Shown: positions 37,424 to 46,249 of the stretch, piece by piece
Position numbering within the stretch: the first letter of the stretch is position 1
How the letters are laid out: each line of letters begins with the position of its first letter
Origin: a virus
Reading direction: 5' to 3' (one strand)
IMG/VR virus record: IMGVR_UViG_3300005921_000003
Span: 1-50,126 of that record
DNA: 50,126 nt
Program-made: the position numbers and the translations under genes
The notes under the pieces: generated by a model
What the model was told of the DNA's origin: nothing
Database searches by the model: none
The model's input: the letters and a program-made list of their open reading frames with translations, nothing else

Positions 37424-38713
37424 CTACTTTGTGTAGCCTTGATCGGCTAGGAAAGCTGCTGCCGCTCCGTCAAGCGGACCGCGGTATTCCTTGAGTACCG
37501 GGGGCCTAGACGAAACGGGCGGTGCTGGTTTAGTAGTTGGCAAAATTGCTGAGGTTGCCGGTGGTTCTCCAAGAACCCGAGGCGTTGGCGCAGCGGCGGC
37601 AGAGGCATGAGCCATGACGCGACGCGCTTGTGCGTCCTTCATCATCTCCAAGAAATGCCGCTGTTGAGCGATCGCCTCCATGTATCCGCGGCGCTGAAGC
37701 GGAGGGATATTCTTAGCCTCGTCCTCGTTATACATGGCTGTCGCAACGGCTTGAACCGCTTCCCACGCCTTCCGATCTTGCCGTAAAAACGGCCAATCGT
37801 TGAGGATGCTCGTTACCTCACGCTCGGCACGCTGCTGCAGAAGAGAATTCTCAAGCAGTTCTTGATTGGCGGCAAGCTTGTCATAGCGCGGGTCCGTCGG
37901 AGCCTGCGCCGATGGCGATGGGCCAACCGTTCCAAAAGCCGCGCGTTGGTCGGGGGGAATCTGTTTAAAATCGTTGATGAGTTGCGTGACGTAGTTAATC
38001 GTCGCCGGGTCCATCGCGGCAACTTCATCGAGGAGAGGTCCACGAGCTGGATTCTCTTGAAGCGCTCGGGTGAACGGCTCGATAAAACGTGTAATCGCCG
38101 TTTTAACGTCCGGAGCGCCAATGCTCTTGAGCATTTGGTCCCGCTCAGTGGCGGCGGCCCGCGCCGATTGAAGCTCTTGCTGAAGCGTCGCCCGCTCTTG
38201 TAGACCGGTGACAATATCGGAGCGCGTCCACTCTTGCTCGCCGTCGAGCAGCTTGATTGGCTCACGCGGGTCGTACTCGTCACGCGCGACCGGAGCCGCT
38301 ACTGTCGGAGCGGAAGTTGGTGCCTCCGCCGAAACGGGAGGCTTGGCTGGATCGAATGGCAGGTCGCCGGATCCACCCGACGTATCGGGCGGCGTTGTCA
38401 GCTCTTCGACCGCGCCTTGTACGGGGGTATCTGTTGGAGGAGCATCCGACGGCGGCGGGGCCGCAGCGTCGGGAACAATGGGTTCGGCAGGGGGAGTGTC
38501 GGGCTTTGAAGCGGGAGCAGGCGGAGTTACCGCGCTCACCGGCTCGCCGGCTAAATCCATCGCAGGCGTATCCTCATCCGGGATACCACCGCGATTCTCT
38601 CGGATGAACTTCGCCGCTAAATTGGGCGGTTCGGGCGGAGGCGTATACTCCTTGCCGCCACCGATGAGAGGGCGCTGATTCGCGCCGACCTTGCTTTTAA
38701 ACTTTCTCGACAT
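37424..38713 (-). CDS. Scaffolding protein
   Basis: 429 residues. N-terminal Pro/Ala-rich disordered region (about 20-130), then a helical, charged middle (GLQERATLQQELQSARAAAT), a second helical part and a short conserved-looking end (LADQGYTK). This matches the composition of podovirus scaffolds, which act inside the procapsid. It lies 11 bp upstream of the capsid gene, and a terminator separates it from the gene before it. Confidence 0.72.
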   Translation of the reverse strand: MSRKFKSKVGANQRPLIGGGKEYTPPPEPPNLAAKFIRENRGGIPDEDTPAMDLAGEPVSAVTPPAPASKPDTPPAEPIVPDAAAPPPSDAPPTDTPVQGAVEELTTPPDTSGGSGDLPFDPAKPPVSAEAPTSAPTVAAPVARDEYDPREPIKLLDGEQEWTRSDIVTGLQERATLQQELQSARAAATERDQMLKSIGAPDVKTAITRFIEPFTRALQENPARGPLLDEVAAMDPATINYVTQLINDFKQIPPDQRAAFGTVGPSPSAQAPTDPRYDKLAANQELLENSLLQQRAEREVTSILNDWPFLRQDRKAWEAVQAVATAMYNEDEAKNIPPLQRRGYMEAIAQQRHFLEMMKDAQARRVMAHASAAAAPTPRVLGEPPATSAILPTTKPAPPVSSRPPVLKEYRGPLDGAAAAFLADQGYTK

Positions 38714-38732
38714 ACTCTCTTTCAGACACCGG

Positions 38733-38757
38733 AAAAGGCCGAGTTGCCCCGGCCTTT
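38733..38757 (-). terminator. Intrinsic terminator upstream of the scaffold gene
   Basis: On the - strand: AAAGGCCG (38757-38750), loop of 8, CGGCCTTT then T (38741-38733). It follows the basic-protein gene ending at 38772 and precedes the scaffold ATG at 38713. It may therefore separate expression of portal/accessory genes from scaffold/capsid. The stem reads as a terminator on both strands. Confidence 0.75.
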
Positions 38758-38771
38758 AAGCCGAGGCGATC

Positions 38772-38948
38772 TTAACGCTTTTTGGCGCGGTAAGACTTGC
38801 GCTTTTTGACGCGAGAAGTCTTGCGGCGGTGATGCCGGGGAGCCTTCTTCATGCCCGCTTCGTGCAGGGCAATGTGGGACTTTCTCTTGCCCTTGCTTCG
38901 GGCGACCCGATGACTCGATTTCTTCGCGTGCGATTTGCGAACTGCCAT
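38772..38948 (-). CDS. Protamine-like basic protein
   Basis: 58 residues from ATG 38948, after GGAAAGGAGG. Over 40% Lys/Arg with scattered His (MAVRKSHAKKSSHRVARSKG, then HHRRKTSRVKKRKSYRAKKR) and no acidic cluster. It resembles small basic proteins that condense DNA. It lies between portal-side and scaffold genes, so it may go into the head. Other basic proteins are at 4113, 4321, 17988, 18239 and 695. Confidence 0.65.
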   Translation of the reverse strand: MAVRKSHAKKSSHRVARSKGKRKSHIALHEAGMKKAPRHHRRKTSRVKKRKSYRAKKR

Positions 38949-39015
38949 GTGCTCCTCCTTTCCCGAAAGATTTCCGCAAGGAAGCATGGCAGGACCACGC
39001 GCTTAGTTACCTGGC

Positions 39016-39029
39016 AAAAGTTGAGGGAG
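39016..39029 (-). repeat. 14-mer repeat, copy 1
   Basis: CTCCCTCAACTTTT on the transcribed strand, just after the stop at 39032 and about 70 nt before the ATG at 38948. The same 14-mer is at 42703-42716, and a 13/14 match lies at 28327-28340. Confidence 0.6.
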
Positions 39030-39031
39030 CC

Positions 39032-39400
39032 CTACATAAGTCCCGCTGAACCCGAGTCAAGCTCAGGGCTCGCGTCGAGTTGCGCGGCACCAGGAACGCC
39101 CGGCTCACCTAACGGCGGACCAGGGTTTTCGTTCGGCTTAGGCTTCGTTGCATTCTTGATCTGCCCGATGAATGCGTTGATTTCCTGAAAAAGCTCTGGC
39201 GCGTAACCTTGCAAGTCGCGCAACGCCGCGATCGCCTCGCCGCCCACCGTCGTCTTGGTGCGGGTTGGGCTTCCGGTCGGCATTGCCCCCATGCCCGTCG
39301 GTGGTGGCGGGAGCTGCTTGCTGGGTATCGGGCCGAGGCCGGGACTCGCCGGGTTCGGTGCCGATTTTACCGCGTCGGCGACGTTGCCTAAATATGCCAT
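39032..39400 (-). CDS. Portal-accessory hypothetical protein
   Basis: 122 residues. Pro/Gly-rich linkers surround a short helical middle (GEAIAALRDLQGYAPELFQE). Lies between portal and the protamine-like gene. Similar Pro-rich N-terminus to 41475-41912 (MAYLxxxA). Function unknown. Confidence 0.5.
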   Translation of the reverse strand: MAYLGNVADAVKSAPNPASPGLGPIPSKQLPPPPTGMGAMPTGSPTRTKTTVGGEAIAALRDLQGYAPELFQEINAFIGQIKNATKPKPNENPGPPLGEPGVPGAAQLDASPELDSGSAGLM

Positions 39401-39415
39401 TTCAGTATCCTATCA

Positions 39416-41461
39416 TTACGGAGTAGCGCTGGGTCCACGTTTAGATTGAGCGATGGATCGAGATGGAGATTTTGGCGACGTCTTGCTTGCGGCTTTCAGG
39501 GCTGCGCCCTTCATTGCGTCCTGCTCCTGCTGTTTCATTAATCGCGGCAACTCAGTTTTCCATCCAGGCAAACGTTCATGGCGATGCCACCAAACTTTGT
39601 CAACTAGGCCCTCTTTGTAAAATGAGATCCATTTGGCGGCTACAGCGGCAGGCGACGTTGAAAGCGAACTGATCGGCACCACCTTGAACTCGATCTGCCC
39701 TTGAATGTCGAGGTTCGTGTACCGTTTAAACTGAACCGACACTTCCGACGCTGGCGCAACCACATCGAAGTCCAGGTCGTCCGCGCCGATGCGAAGCGGC
39801 CTATCGCCGTTATCGAACTGCTGCATTTGCTGAACGGTGATTTTCCCGAAGCGCGTTAGGCCAGACTCGAAGTTTCTGACCTTGCCGCGAATCATGGCCG
39901 AGCCGGATTCTTGCAAGGCGTCCATTGTAGCGAACGCAGTGTTAGCCGCCGGAAGTTGCCCTTGCACCGCTTCGTTCACTCCGCTCATTTCCGAGATAGC
40001 GGCAGACAGAAGTTTATACAACTCGAAGAACTCAGGCGGAACGTTACCCTTTTCAAGCATCTTAATATCCGTAACGTTCTCGGCTGGGATAACCGTACCC
40101 ATACGGTTTTCAACCGAGCGAGGATCGACGCCCCCGCGCTTGACGACCCACGACGGATTACTTGTCTTTTCGAGAATTTCGTAAACGTGGCTGGCGATTC
40201 GCATGATGGCAACGGCGCATGACTGCAGTTGCAACGGCTCGCCCTGACCGTAAATCCCGCCAACGTCTTTGTCTTTCCAGACAGCGAACGGGAACCCGTC
40301 GTTCTGATACGGGTTGGGTATATCGCGTAGCAAGACATTCCCGGCCGCGATCTGAACAAGACGGCCATTAGGAAACTTTAAGCGAGTGCGCTTCACCATG
40401 ACCGGAACCATCTTGGGTTCACGAACGAGCGCTGTAATTTGCGTTCCATCTATTTCGCTGGTAATCGTCTTGGAACCGACCACTTTCATCTGAGCGACGC
40501 CATCTACTATTTCTGGCTCAAATACAAGACGACCATCTCTGCCGACTTCTTGAAGTTCGTACTCTTCTCGCGTTTGATCTGTGAACCAAAACTCGGCCAT
40601 TTCAACGGTATCTGTGTCATCTTCATAGTCCGTAGCTTGTCCCCGAAGCTGCGGCATAATGATTTGCTGTTTGGTTTTCATCGCCGATAGAACGACGGGT
40701 TGCGTCTGTTGCCCGCGTCGGATGTTGTCCGATGGGTAACCGTCCTCACCGCGAGGGATCATTCCCCCACCGCGAAGGTTGTCAATGACACGAGCCTTAT
40801 CGGGGAAGTTTCTCCTAATCCATCCCATCGTGATTTTTTCGATATGGATGATAAACTCGGCATCTTCGATACAGGTCGCAGTATCGTTTAACCAAATGCG
40901 TTCAGGAGGGATGACTTCAACGTTATGTTTACCGCGTCCGCCATTGGCGTACGAATCGTACGTTTTCTTTATGAATGCATAACCAAAGACGAGCCCGTAA
41001 AGAATCCATAAGGCGACCTTTGCCTGCATATCCTCGTCGTCCCAAAATCGGTCAACCAGTCGGCGCAGTAAATCAGCTGCATCTTCTGAGCCTGGAACCT
41101 CTGGCTCGATCGCAAAGCGCGGCTTTTGGTCCGTCATTATCGCCGCTATGAACTCTACGACGGCCCGAATCTTGTTTGGTGTTATGCGTGCACGAGAGGG
41201 ATTATTAACGCGACGGTCAGGCCACTCTCCGTTAAAGAGCGCCCAGGCTCGGTCGTAGGTTTCGTATGGTTTGCGGGATGTTTGCGCCGACGAAAGCATC
41301 TTGCGGCAGTAGCGGAGGATTTTTAACTGTTCGTAATCCTCTGCGGTCAGTTCGGATTGATCGTCGCGCTCGGGAATATGGTGGCCCTGTTTGGCTGCTT
41401 CGCGCTTGCGCGCGTCCCAGTCGGCCTTTCTCGTCCCGTTTCCCGTTGCGGTAACTGCCAC
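39416..41461 (-). CDS. Portal protein
   Basis: 681 residues, the size of P22-type portals. Features include SRKPYETYDRAWALFNGEWP, RARITPNKIRAVVEFIAAIM, then a wing/stem region (FGYAFIKKTYDSYANGGRGK, VEVIPPERIWLNDTATCIED) and a C-terminal helix-rich part. Placed downstream of the terminase and upstream of scaffold and capsid, as expected. It forms the dodecameric DNA entry pore of the head. Confidence 0.85.
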   Translation of the reverse strand: MAVTATGNGTRKADWDARKREAAKQGHHIPERDDQSELTAEDYEQLKILRYCRKMLSSAQTSRKPYETYDRAWALFNGEWPDRRVNNPSRARITPNKIRAVVEFIAAIMTDQKPRFAIEPEVPGSEDAADLLRRLVDRFWDDEDMQAKVALWILYGLVFGYAFIKKTYDSYANGGRGKHNVEVIPPERIWLNDTATCIEDAEFIIHIEKITMGWIRRNFPDKARVIDNLRGGGMIPRGEDGYPSDNIRRGQQTQPVVLSAMKTKQQIIMPQLRGQATDYEDDTDTVEMAEFWFTDQTREEYELQEVGRDGRLVFEPEIVDGVAQMKVVGSKTITSEIDGTQITALVREPKMVPVMVKRTRLKFPNGRLVQIAAGNVLLRDIPNPYQNDGFPFAVWKDKDVGGIYGQGEPLQLQSCAVAIMRIASHVYEILEKTSNPSWVVKRGGVDPRSVENRMGTVIPAENVTDIKMLEKGNVPPEFFELYKLLSAAISEMSGVNEAVQGQLPAANTAFATMDALQESGSAMIRGKVRNFESGLTRFGKITVQQMQQFDNGDRPLRIGADDLDFDVVAPASEVSVQFKRYTNLDIQGQIEFKVVPISSLSTSPAAVAAKWISFYKEGLVDKVWWHRHERLPGWKTELPRLMKQQEQDAMKGAALKAASKTSPKSPSRSIAQSKRGPSATP

Positions 41462-41474
41462 TTGGAGAGCGTAC

Positions 41475-41912
41475 CTATTGGGGCGGTTTGGATAATAGTG
41501 ATTCTAACGTGACGCCAGGAGGAAGCGTTGCATTTGGTAGAGGGGCTATCCTGGACCCCGCAATGTCCTGCGGAGTTGCGTTGGGAATCGGCCTCATGCC
41601 GCTAAAGCGTTGAATTTCTTCCGGCGTGGCATTTGGAATTGGCGTAATTCCCGGAGGAAGCGAACGCTGGTGAGTAAGTCGCTGGTGTAGCATTTGGCGG
41701 TGTTCCGGCGATATTTCATTTAAAAAGCTGCGCCATGCGTGGTCGCCGGACTGTACGAATGGCATCCACGAAGGGTCAGCAGCCACATCGTACGGTGGCG
41801 GTTCGGTGCTCGGAACCGGCGGAGGAGTTGAAAGCGACCCTGGTCCCGGCGGGGGGGTGGGCGTTCCAAGGCTGGGATTTCCCAGCGCGGCCGCTCGTTG
41901 CAAGTAGGCCAT
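41475..41912 (-). CDS. Proline-rich protein with PNAT repeats
   Basis: 145 residues. A Pro-rich N-terminal half and a C-terminal half with three imperfect copies of P[IL]PNAT (ITPIPNATPEEIQRFSGM; MRPIPNATPQDIAGSR; IAPLPNATLPPG). Between them, FLNEISPEHRQMLHQRLTHQ is helical. Precedes the portal gene by 13 bp. Function unknown. Confidence 0.5.
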   Translation of the reverse strand: MAYLQRAAALGNPSLGTPTPPPGPGSLSTPPPVPSTEPPPYDVAADPSWMPFVQSGDHAWRSFLNEISPEHRQMLHQRLTHQRSLPPGITPIPNATPEEIQRFSGMRPIPNATPQDIAGSRIAPLPNATLPPGVTLESLLSKPPQ

Positions 41913-41915
41913 GCG

Positions 41916-42263
41916 CTACGGACCCGTAACCGTCTGGAAAAGCCGGGCGACTAAATACGGCGCGCTTGCTGTCGCAGCAGCCGCGGCAGTCGCTTCCGCC
42001 GTTGCCTTCGGAAGATACGTCGCTACTGAAGCCGCCTGGATAATCCAGGAGTCCGGACCAGTCCCGCCTTCACCAGAAAGCGTTGCCGTCGGTCCAAAGA
42101 ACTCCTCAATAACGTTGGCTGTCACATAAGGAGCCGAGGATGCGCCGGCAGAGGCCGTGATCGCAGCGTCACGCGCTGCCGTATAGGTTCCATACGTGGT
42201 GAACCCACTGGCGGCTGCTGCGATGAACTGTCTATCCTGGGCAAGTAACGCGACCGTTGCCAT
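41916..42263 (-). CDS. Ala/Thr-rich hypothetical protein
   Basis: 115 residues, highly Ala/Thr/Ser-rich (ATAEATAAAAATASAPYLVA), probably helical or a structural protein. Starts 2 bp after the upstream gene ends. No family recognised. Confidence 0.5.
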   Translation of the reverse strand: MATVALLAQDRQFIAAAASGFTTYGTYTAARDAAITASAGASSAPYVTANVIEEFFGPTATLSGEGGTGPDSWIIQAASVATYLPKATAEATAAAAATASAPYLVARLFQTVTGP

Positions 42264-42264
42264 G

Positions 42265-42663
42265 TTATTTTCCTCCTACCGCTCGCTTTGTCGTTTCTTG
42301 AGGCGTCATATTCGCCCTCTTTGCCATCTCTCGCAGCTTGCGCGTGCTGCCGATCTCGGAGTTTGCGACGGGACGCTTGCGTTTGATTGTACGCTGACCA
42401 TACGCATTGCGCGGTCCCCACTCCTCAACGACCCCCGGAAGCGCCATATTGAAACCCGCCGTTCCCTGCCGAACTCGATCCGGATGGGTTGAGTCCTCGG
42501 GGCCCGCGTCAATGCTGAAGTTGAGGCACTTGGCGGCAAACGGATTTCGCGCATTGGAGCACCCGAAGCAGCGCGGAGACTTGGCCTGCGGGTAGTCCTT
42601 GGTTCCTTCGCCACACTCGACGCAAATACGATCGACGAAGCCTTCGGCTTCAACGGTGTACAC
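42265..42663 (-). CDS. Zinc-ribbon protein
   Basis: 132 residues from GTG 42663. CVECGEGTKDYPQAKSPRCFGC is a clear CxxC...CxxC zinc ribbon near the N-terminus. The C-terminus is basic (RTIKRKRPVANSEIGSTRKL). Sits directly after the terminase, so it may assist packaging or regulate late genes. Confidence 0.55.
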   Translation of the reverse strand: MYTVEAEGFVDRICVECGEGTKDYPQAKSPRCFGCSNARNPFAAKCLNFSIDAGPEDSTHPDRVRQGTAGFNMALPGVVEEWGPRNAYGQRTIKRKRPVANSEIGSTRKLREMAKRANMTPQETTKRAVGGK

Positions 42664-42702
42664 GACCCAATGGTGCCGAGCCTCACTGTGCCAACCAACC
42701 CT

Positions 42703-42716
42703 AAAAGTTGAGGGAG
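42703..42716 (-). repeat. 14-mer repeat, copy 2
   Basis: CTCCCTCAACTTTT just after the terminase stop and about 40 nt before GTG 42663. Identical to 39016-39029. Confidence 0.6.
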
Positions 42717-42717
42717 A

Positions 42718-44685
42718 TTACAGAACATAGAAAAGGTCGTCTGCGTCCTCTTCTTCCTCGCCATAGTCATACGGCGAGGGCTCCTGAGGCTCGAACGGGT
42801 CGAATGGCTCACGCGAACCATCGGACGGAACCGGAACATCCAGGTCAATCGTTCGCGGTTCCCACTCAGCCCCGAGCAGCGCACCCTCAAGCTTCGCGAC
42901 GGCGCACGCGATGTAGAAGCTAGAAACGAGATCGTCGTGCCGGTTGACGCCGCCGTATTGTTCGTCTATCCGGCTCAGTTGCCGGAACGAACTCATTTCC
43001 ATGACGAGCTCCTCGGAGTAGATATTGACCGTATCCGTTTCAACCGCGCGAACCATTGTGTTGACGGCAAACGGGACCGTCTTGAGATTGGACTCCCACC
43101 CAATATGCTTACTTGTTGGAGTTCCACTCGTGCCTGGTATGCGATAGTGCCAGAGGCTGTAAAGCTGATTGTGGTCGATACTCGTGCAGGTCGCCGTTCC
43201 AGGCCCGGTCCATTCGGGGGCGAGGATCACGTACCCGGAGGATCCGACCATGTTCTTGCAGCCCCATGCGAGCGCAGCGAGCACTTCTCCAAACGCAATG
43301 GTATTGAGCTTGCCGCGCCACGTCATTATCAACTCATCGCGCCCAAAGTCGCTCGTCGCTAAGACGCACGCCGTAGAATAGTCGCCGTCTGGAGAAAGCG
43401 GGTTGCCTGCTCCAACATCGGCTCCTATGACCAACCGTTCACCCGAATTGGGCCAGCGCCATACCTGTAGGCATGACGCGGTTTTCTCGGCGTCATGCGG
43501 AGCGAACCCATCGGCCCGAGCCTCCTCAATCGAACGGAACTTGGGGCGGCGCACAGCATCGTTGGTCGCAATGTATCGGTTCTGAGAATCGCTATCTCCC
43601 CAATACACATCACCGCGCCACCTCGGTTCTGTCGTGCGACACGAGAGCCTGGTTAAAGCCGGAATGGAAAAGACGCTCTCTCCAGATGAAAGGAACGCCT
43701 CAACAAGCGTGCCAGGGTATTCTTGAAGGAACAACTCCGGTCGTTTGTTATACGGCGGCTCATTGTGCTTTGAGACGTACCAGTGCATTTGTTCGAGCGT
43801 TACGTGTGGAAACTGTTTGATCACGTCCCGCTCTTCAGATTTTAGGTTCCGTTCAAACTCGCGGCGAGCGCCATCGTCAGCGAATGGGATCCTGAACGAG
43901 TTGACCATCTCATGCCACGGGACAAAGACCAGTTTCATTTGTCCGTAGCGTGTATGGGTGCTCAGACTAGCATCGAGAGCTTGCTCGTAAAACCATTCGC
44001 CTTTTCCTGATTGGCCGGCCGCGGTAGATTCGATATAGACCGCCGTGTGCGCGCTCTCTCCCAGCGTCGGCATGAGCGATCGAAACGCCTCTTCTGCATC
44101 ATCAAAGCGCGAGGCTTCCGAGAAATGGATGTTCTGAAAGTCGAACGAAAGATAGGCGTCATAGCTCTTCGCTGAGCAAATATACACGTTTGAAAGGAGC
44201 GGCTCGTCAAACTCCATCTTGTCGGCAGACGGAGTATTATTGTATTTTGCTAGTAGTTTCGGACGAACTTCAAACTTGTGTGGCTTACCTCCGCTTGTAT
44301 GTATCACATGCTCAGGAAGGTTCTTCCAGAACCTCGTGCACATGTTGAGGACGTTTTCTGACGGCTTCAGTAAGTGCGTAACGATCAGGGAGTTTGTAAG
44401 CGGATTGGTTATCGTGTCGTGAAAGAGCAGCGACTCGACGCCAGTGGACAGTCCTACGCGGCGCGCCTTGACGACAATAATGCGAACCGGCATACGGCGC
44501 TCGCGGAAGTATTGATGCGCTGCGTACAATCGCATTTGAGCTTCATTGAAAAGAAGTGGTACAAGCGCGCGTTGACCGTAAGCTTTAATCTTAAATGTGT
44601 TTTCAATCGCGAAGCGAGGCTCACTGCGGAACCGATGGAGTTTAGCTAGGAGGTTATCCTCTCTAGTCTCCTTCAAACTCGGCAC
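42718..44685 (-). CDS. terL: Terminase large subunit
   Basis: 655 residues. ATPase domain: IIVVKARRVGLSTG (Walker A variant, about 69-82), coupling segments, and DFQNIHFSEASRF (Walker B region). Nuclease domain: LVIGADVGAGN with DYSTACVL and a C-terminal RHDDLVSSFYIAC, carrying the acidic metal-binding residues. It drives ATP-dependent DNA packaging into the portal at 39416. Starts at GTG 44685, overlapping the previous gene by 23 bp. Length is slightly greater than usual; the C-terminus is acidic (EEEEDADD). Confidence 0.92.
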   Translation of the reverse strand: MPSLKETREDNLLAKLHRFRSEPRFAIENTFKIKAYGQRALVPLLFNEAQMRLYAAHQYFRERRMPVRIIVVKARRVGLSTGVESLLFHDTITNPLTNSLIVTHLLKPSENVLNMCTRFWKNLPEHVIHTSGGKPHKFEVRPKLLAKYNNTPSADKMEFDEPLLSNVYICSAKSYDAYLSFDFQNIHFSEASRFDDAEEAFRSLMPTLGESAHTAVYIESTAAGQSGKGEWFYEQALDASLSTHTRYGQMKLVFVPWHEMVNSFRIPFADDGARREFERNLKSEERDVIKQFPHVTLEQMHWYVSKHNEPPYNKRPELFLQEYPGTLVEAFLSSGESVFSIPALTRLSCRTTEPRWRGDVYWGDSDSQNRYIATNDAVRRPKFRSIEEARADGFAPHDAEKTASCLQVWRWPNSGERLVIGADVGAGNPLSPDGDYSTACVLATSDFGRDELIMTWRGKLNTIAFGEVLAALAWGCKNMVGSSGYVILAPEWTGPGTATCTSIDHNQLYSLWHYRIPGTSGTPTSKHIGWESNLKTVPFAVNTMVRAVETDTVNIYSEELVMEMSSFRQLSRIDEQYGGVNRHDDLVSSFYIACAVAKLEGALLGAEWEPRTIDLDVPVPSDGSREPFDPFEPQEPSPYDYGEEEEDADDLFYVL

Positions 44686-44839
44686 AGGCTGCTTCTCCGC
44701 AAGCCGCTAAAGCTGTCAGCAATACCGAATCGGGATTGTGGCCTTCAATCTCTTTCACGATCCGCTCCATGACTTTAGCGAACGCCAAACGGCCGCGGGC
44801 ATTGCAAATGTCGGGCGTGACGTTCTCAGGTCCAGTCAT
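44663..44839 (-). CDS. Small hypothetical protein before the terminase
   Basis: 58 residues from ATG 44839 (ATGA overlap). Helical (CNARGRLAFAKVMERIVKEI, SVLLTALAACGEAACAEFEG). Overlaps the terminase GTG. Function unknown. Confidence 0.5.
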   Translation of the reverse strand: MTGPENVTPDICNARGRLAFAKVMERIVKEIEGHNPDSVLLTALAACGEAACAEFEGD

Positions 44840-45216
44840 TCGTGTTCCTTTTTGACAACTGGAGGTACAAACTCGTTTGGATCAAGGTATCCCAATGCGT
44901 TCGCTATTGATACCAAGTGGGGCAGGTTTAAGGCTCCGAAGATTTGCCGCAAGTCAGCCAGAGAACGATAGACGGTAAACTTTGTATAGCCTGTCATTTC
45001 CACGATGGTATCGGCTGAGAACCCCATCGCGCACAGTCTCAGAATCCTTCCCATTTCTCGGTGTATCCGTAGGTCCGGAGCCGAACCTCGAAAGTGGTAG
45101 CAATCACAGTGACCGCAGAGATATACTTGGACCGGCGGGAACCGGCGTTTAATCAACTCGCGCTGAACGTGCTGGGCGCTTGATTCATCTGAAAATGCCG
45201 CCGCCGTGCAAATCAT
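44836..45216 (-). CDS. LuxR-type HTH protein in the packaging module
   Basis: 126 residues. N-terminal part has CGHCDCYHFRG, likely a zinc knuckle. The C-terminal half is a LuxR/GerE-type helix-turn-helix: ILRLCAMGFSADTIVEMTGY, then FTVYRSLADLRQIFGALNLP. No sensor or receiver domain is present. Sits between the putative small terminase and TerL, so it may recognise the packaging site or control late genes. Confidence 0.68.
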   Translation of the reverse strand: MICTAAAFSDESSAQHVQRELIKRRFPPVQVYLCGHCDCYHFRGSAPDLRIHREMGRILRLCAMGFSADTIVEMTGYTKFTVYRSLADLRQIFGALNLPHLVSIANALGYLDPNEFVPPVVKKEHE

Positions 45217-45827
45217 CCCTCTTCAGCCACCTCGAAGATTCGTTCGGGCTCACCTGGCTCATGTGTTAAGAATTCCTCGGACGTCAACTCGGCCACCCCG
45301 CCAAGCATATCTTTCGTCGCGCCCTTTTGGCCTAAGAGGAAGAGGTTCTTTACGCTTGCGTCCACGACCGTTACTGGCTTCTCTTTATTCAGCCCACCTA
45401 AGCGCGCAAGCGCCTGGATCGCTCCAAGCGCCATCTTTCTGTCATCGCTAAACGCAATGGTATTGAGTTGCTGAACGTAGCTTCCGACGTTCGGTTCAAT
45501 TTCCGTCTCAACGATCTTTGATAGGATCGCTTGAACTCCAGGGGTCCCAAAGATGCGTTCTCCCAGGGCCTTCGTTTCTTTGGTTATGTGCTTGTTAATA
45601 TCGCGCTCAACTTTGAAACCGAGGCGCTTCAAAGCAAACTCGTAATTTTGGCGTTCGTATATCAGCGCTGCTGCTGCGGTTTGGTCGCGAACCTCTTGGG
45701 GAGAAAACGTTCCGAAGGCATCTTCGTTCTGAGTACCGTCGATTCCAAGCGCACCGCGCAATCGAGCGATCTCTTCTTTTAGCCTGTTTTCCTTTTCAAT
45801 CCAGTCCCGGAGAGAGAATTTACTCAC
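45213..45827 (-). CDS. Putative small terminase subunit
   Basis: 204 residues, helical. Starts with a coiled coil (RDWIEKENRLKEEIARLRGA) and includes RKMALGAIQALARLGGLNKE, a segment often found near the C-terminus of small terminases. Position upstream of TerL (one gene apart) supports it. An HTH at its N-terminus is not obvious; the DNA-binding function may lie in the adjacent LuxR-type protein. Confidence 0.5.
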   Translation of the reverse strand: MSKFSLRDWIEKENRLKEEIARLRGALGIDGTQNEDAFGTFSPQEVRDQTAAAALIYERQNYEFALKRLGFKVERDINKHITKETKALGERIFGTPGVQAILSKIVETEIEPNVGSYVQQLNTIAFSDDRKMALGAIQALARLGGLNKEKPVTVVDASVKNLFLLGQKGATKDMLGGVAELTSEEFLTHEPGEPERIFEVAEEG

Positions 45828-46210
45828 TGTCGATCGCTCGGAACGTAGAATGAATCGCCAGGAACGCTTGGCTCTTGTTCTTCGTCGGCGTGTTGGCGTT
45901 CGTTATCCTCAACCCGGAAGGGCTTGCCGTTCAATTTGCGTTCTGCCATTACGGCCTCCATAAGGTCGGCATCGGCCGATTCTCCGTAAACCTCGCGAGC
46001 GGCGCGCATTTCCTCGACGGCTTCTCTGGCTTGCGCTACCGTCTCTCGGCGCTCAACCGCTTCATCCGTTCGCTCGCGTAACTCGCCCAGGGTGCTCAGT
46101 GCGTCGGCGGCCTTGCGAACAAAAACCGTGAGCAAGATTAGCGCCGCAACCAGGACGATGCTGAAACAGGCAAGAGCCGCAGCGACGGCCAGAACGTCCC
46201 AACCGCTCAT
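45824..46210 (-). CDS. Membrane-anchored coiled-coil protein
   Basis: 128 residues. One N-terminal transmembrane helix (VAAALACFSIVLVAALILLTVFV) and a charged coiled coil (ERTDEAVERRETVAQAREAV), then a disordered end. Similar shape to Rz-like proteins, but not located in the lysis region. Confidence 0.5.
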   Translation of the reverse strand: MSGWDVLAVAAALACFSIVLVAALILLTVFVRKAADALSTLGELRERTDEAVERRETVAQAREAVEEMRAAREVYGESADADLMEAVMAERKLNGKPFRVEDNERQHADEEQEPSVPGDSFYVPSDRQ

Positions 46211-46249
46211 TGAAGCGTCTCCGTTCCGTCCCTTGCCAAAGATTCCTCG

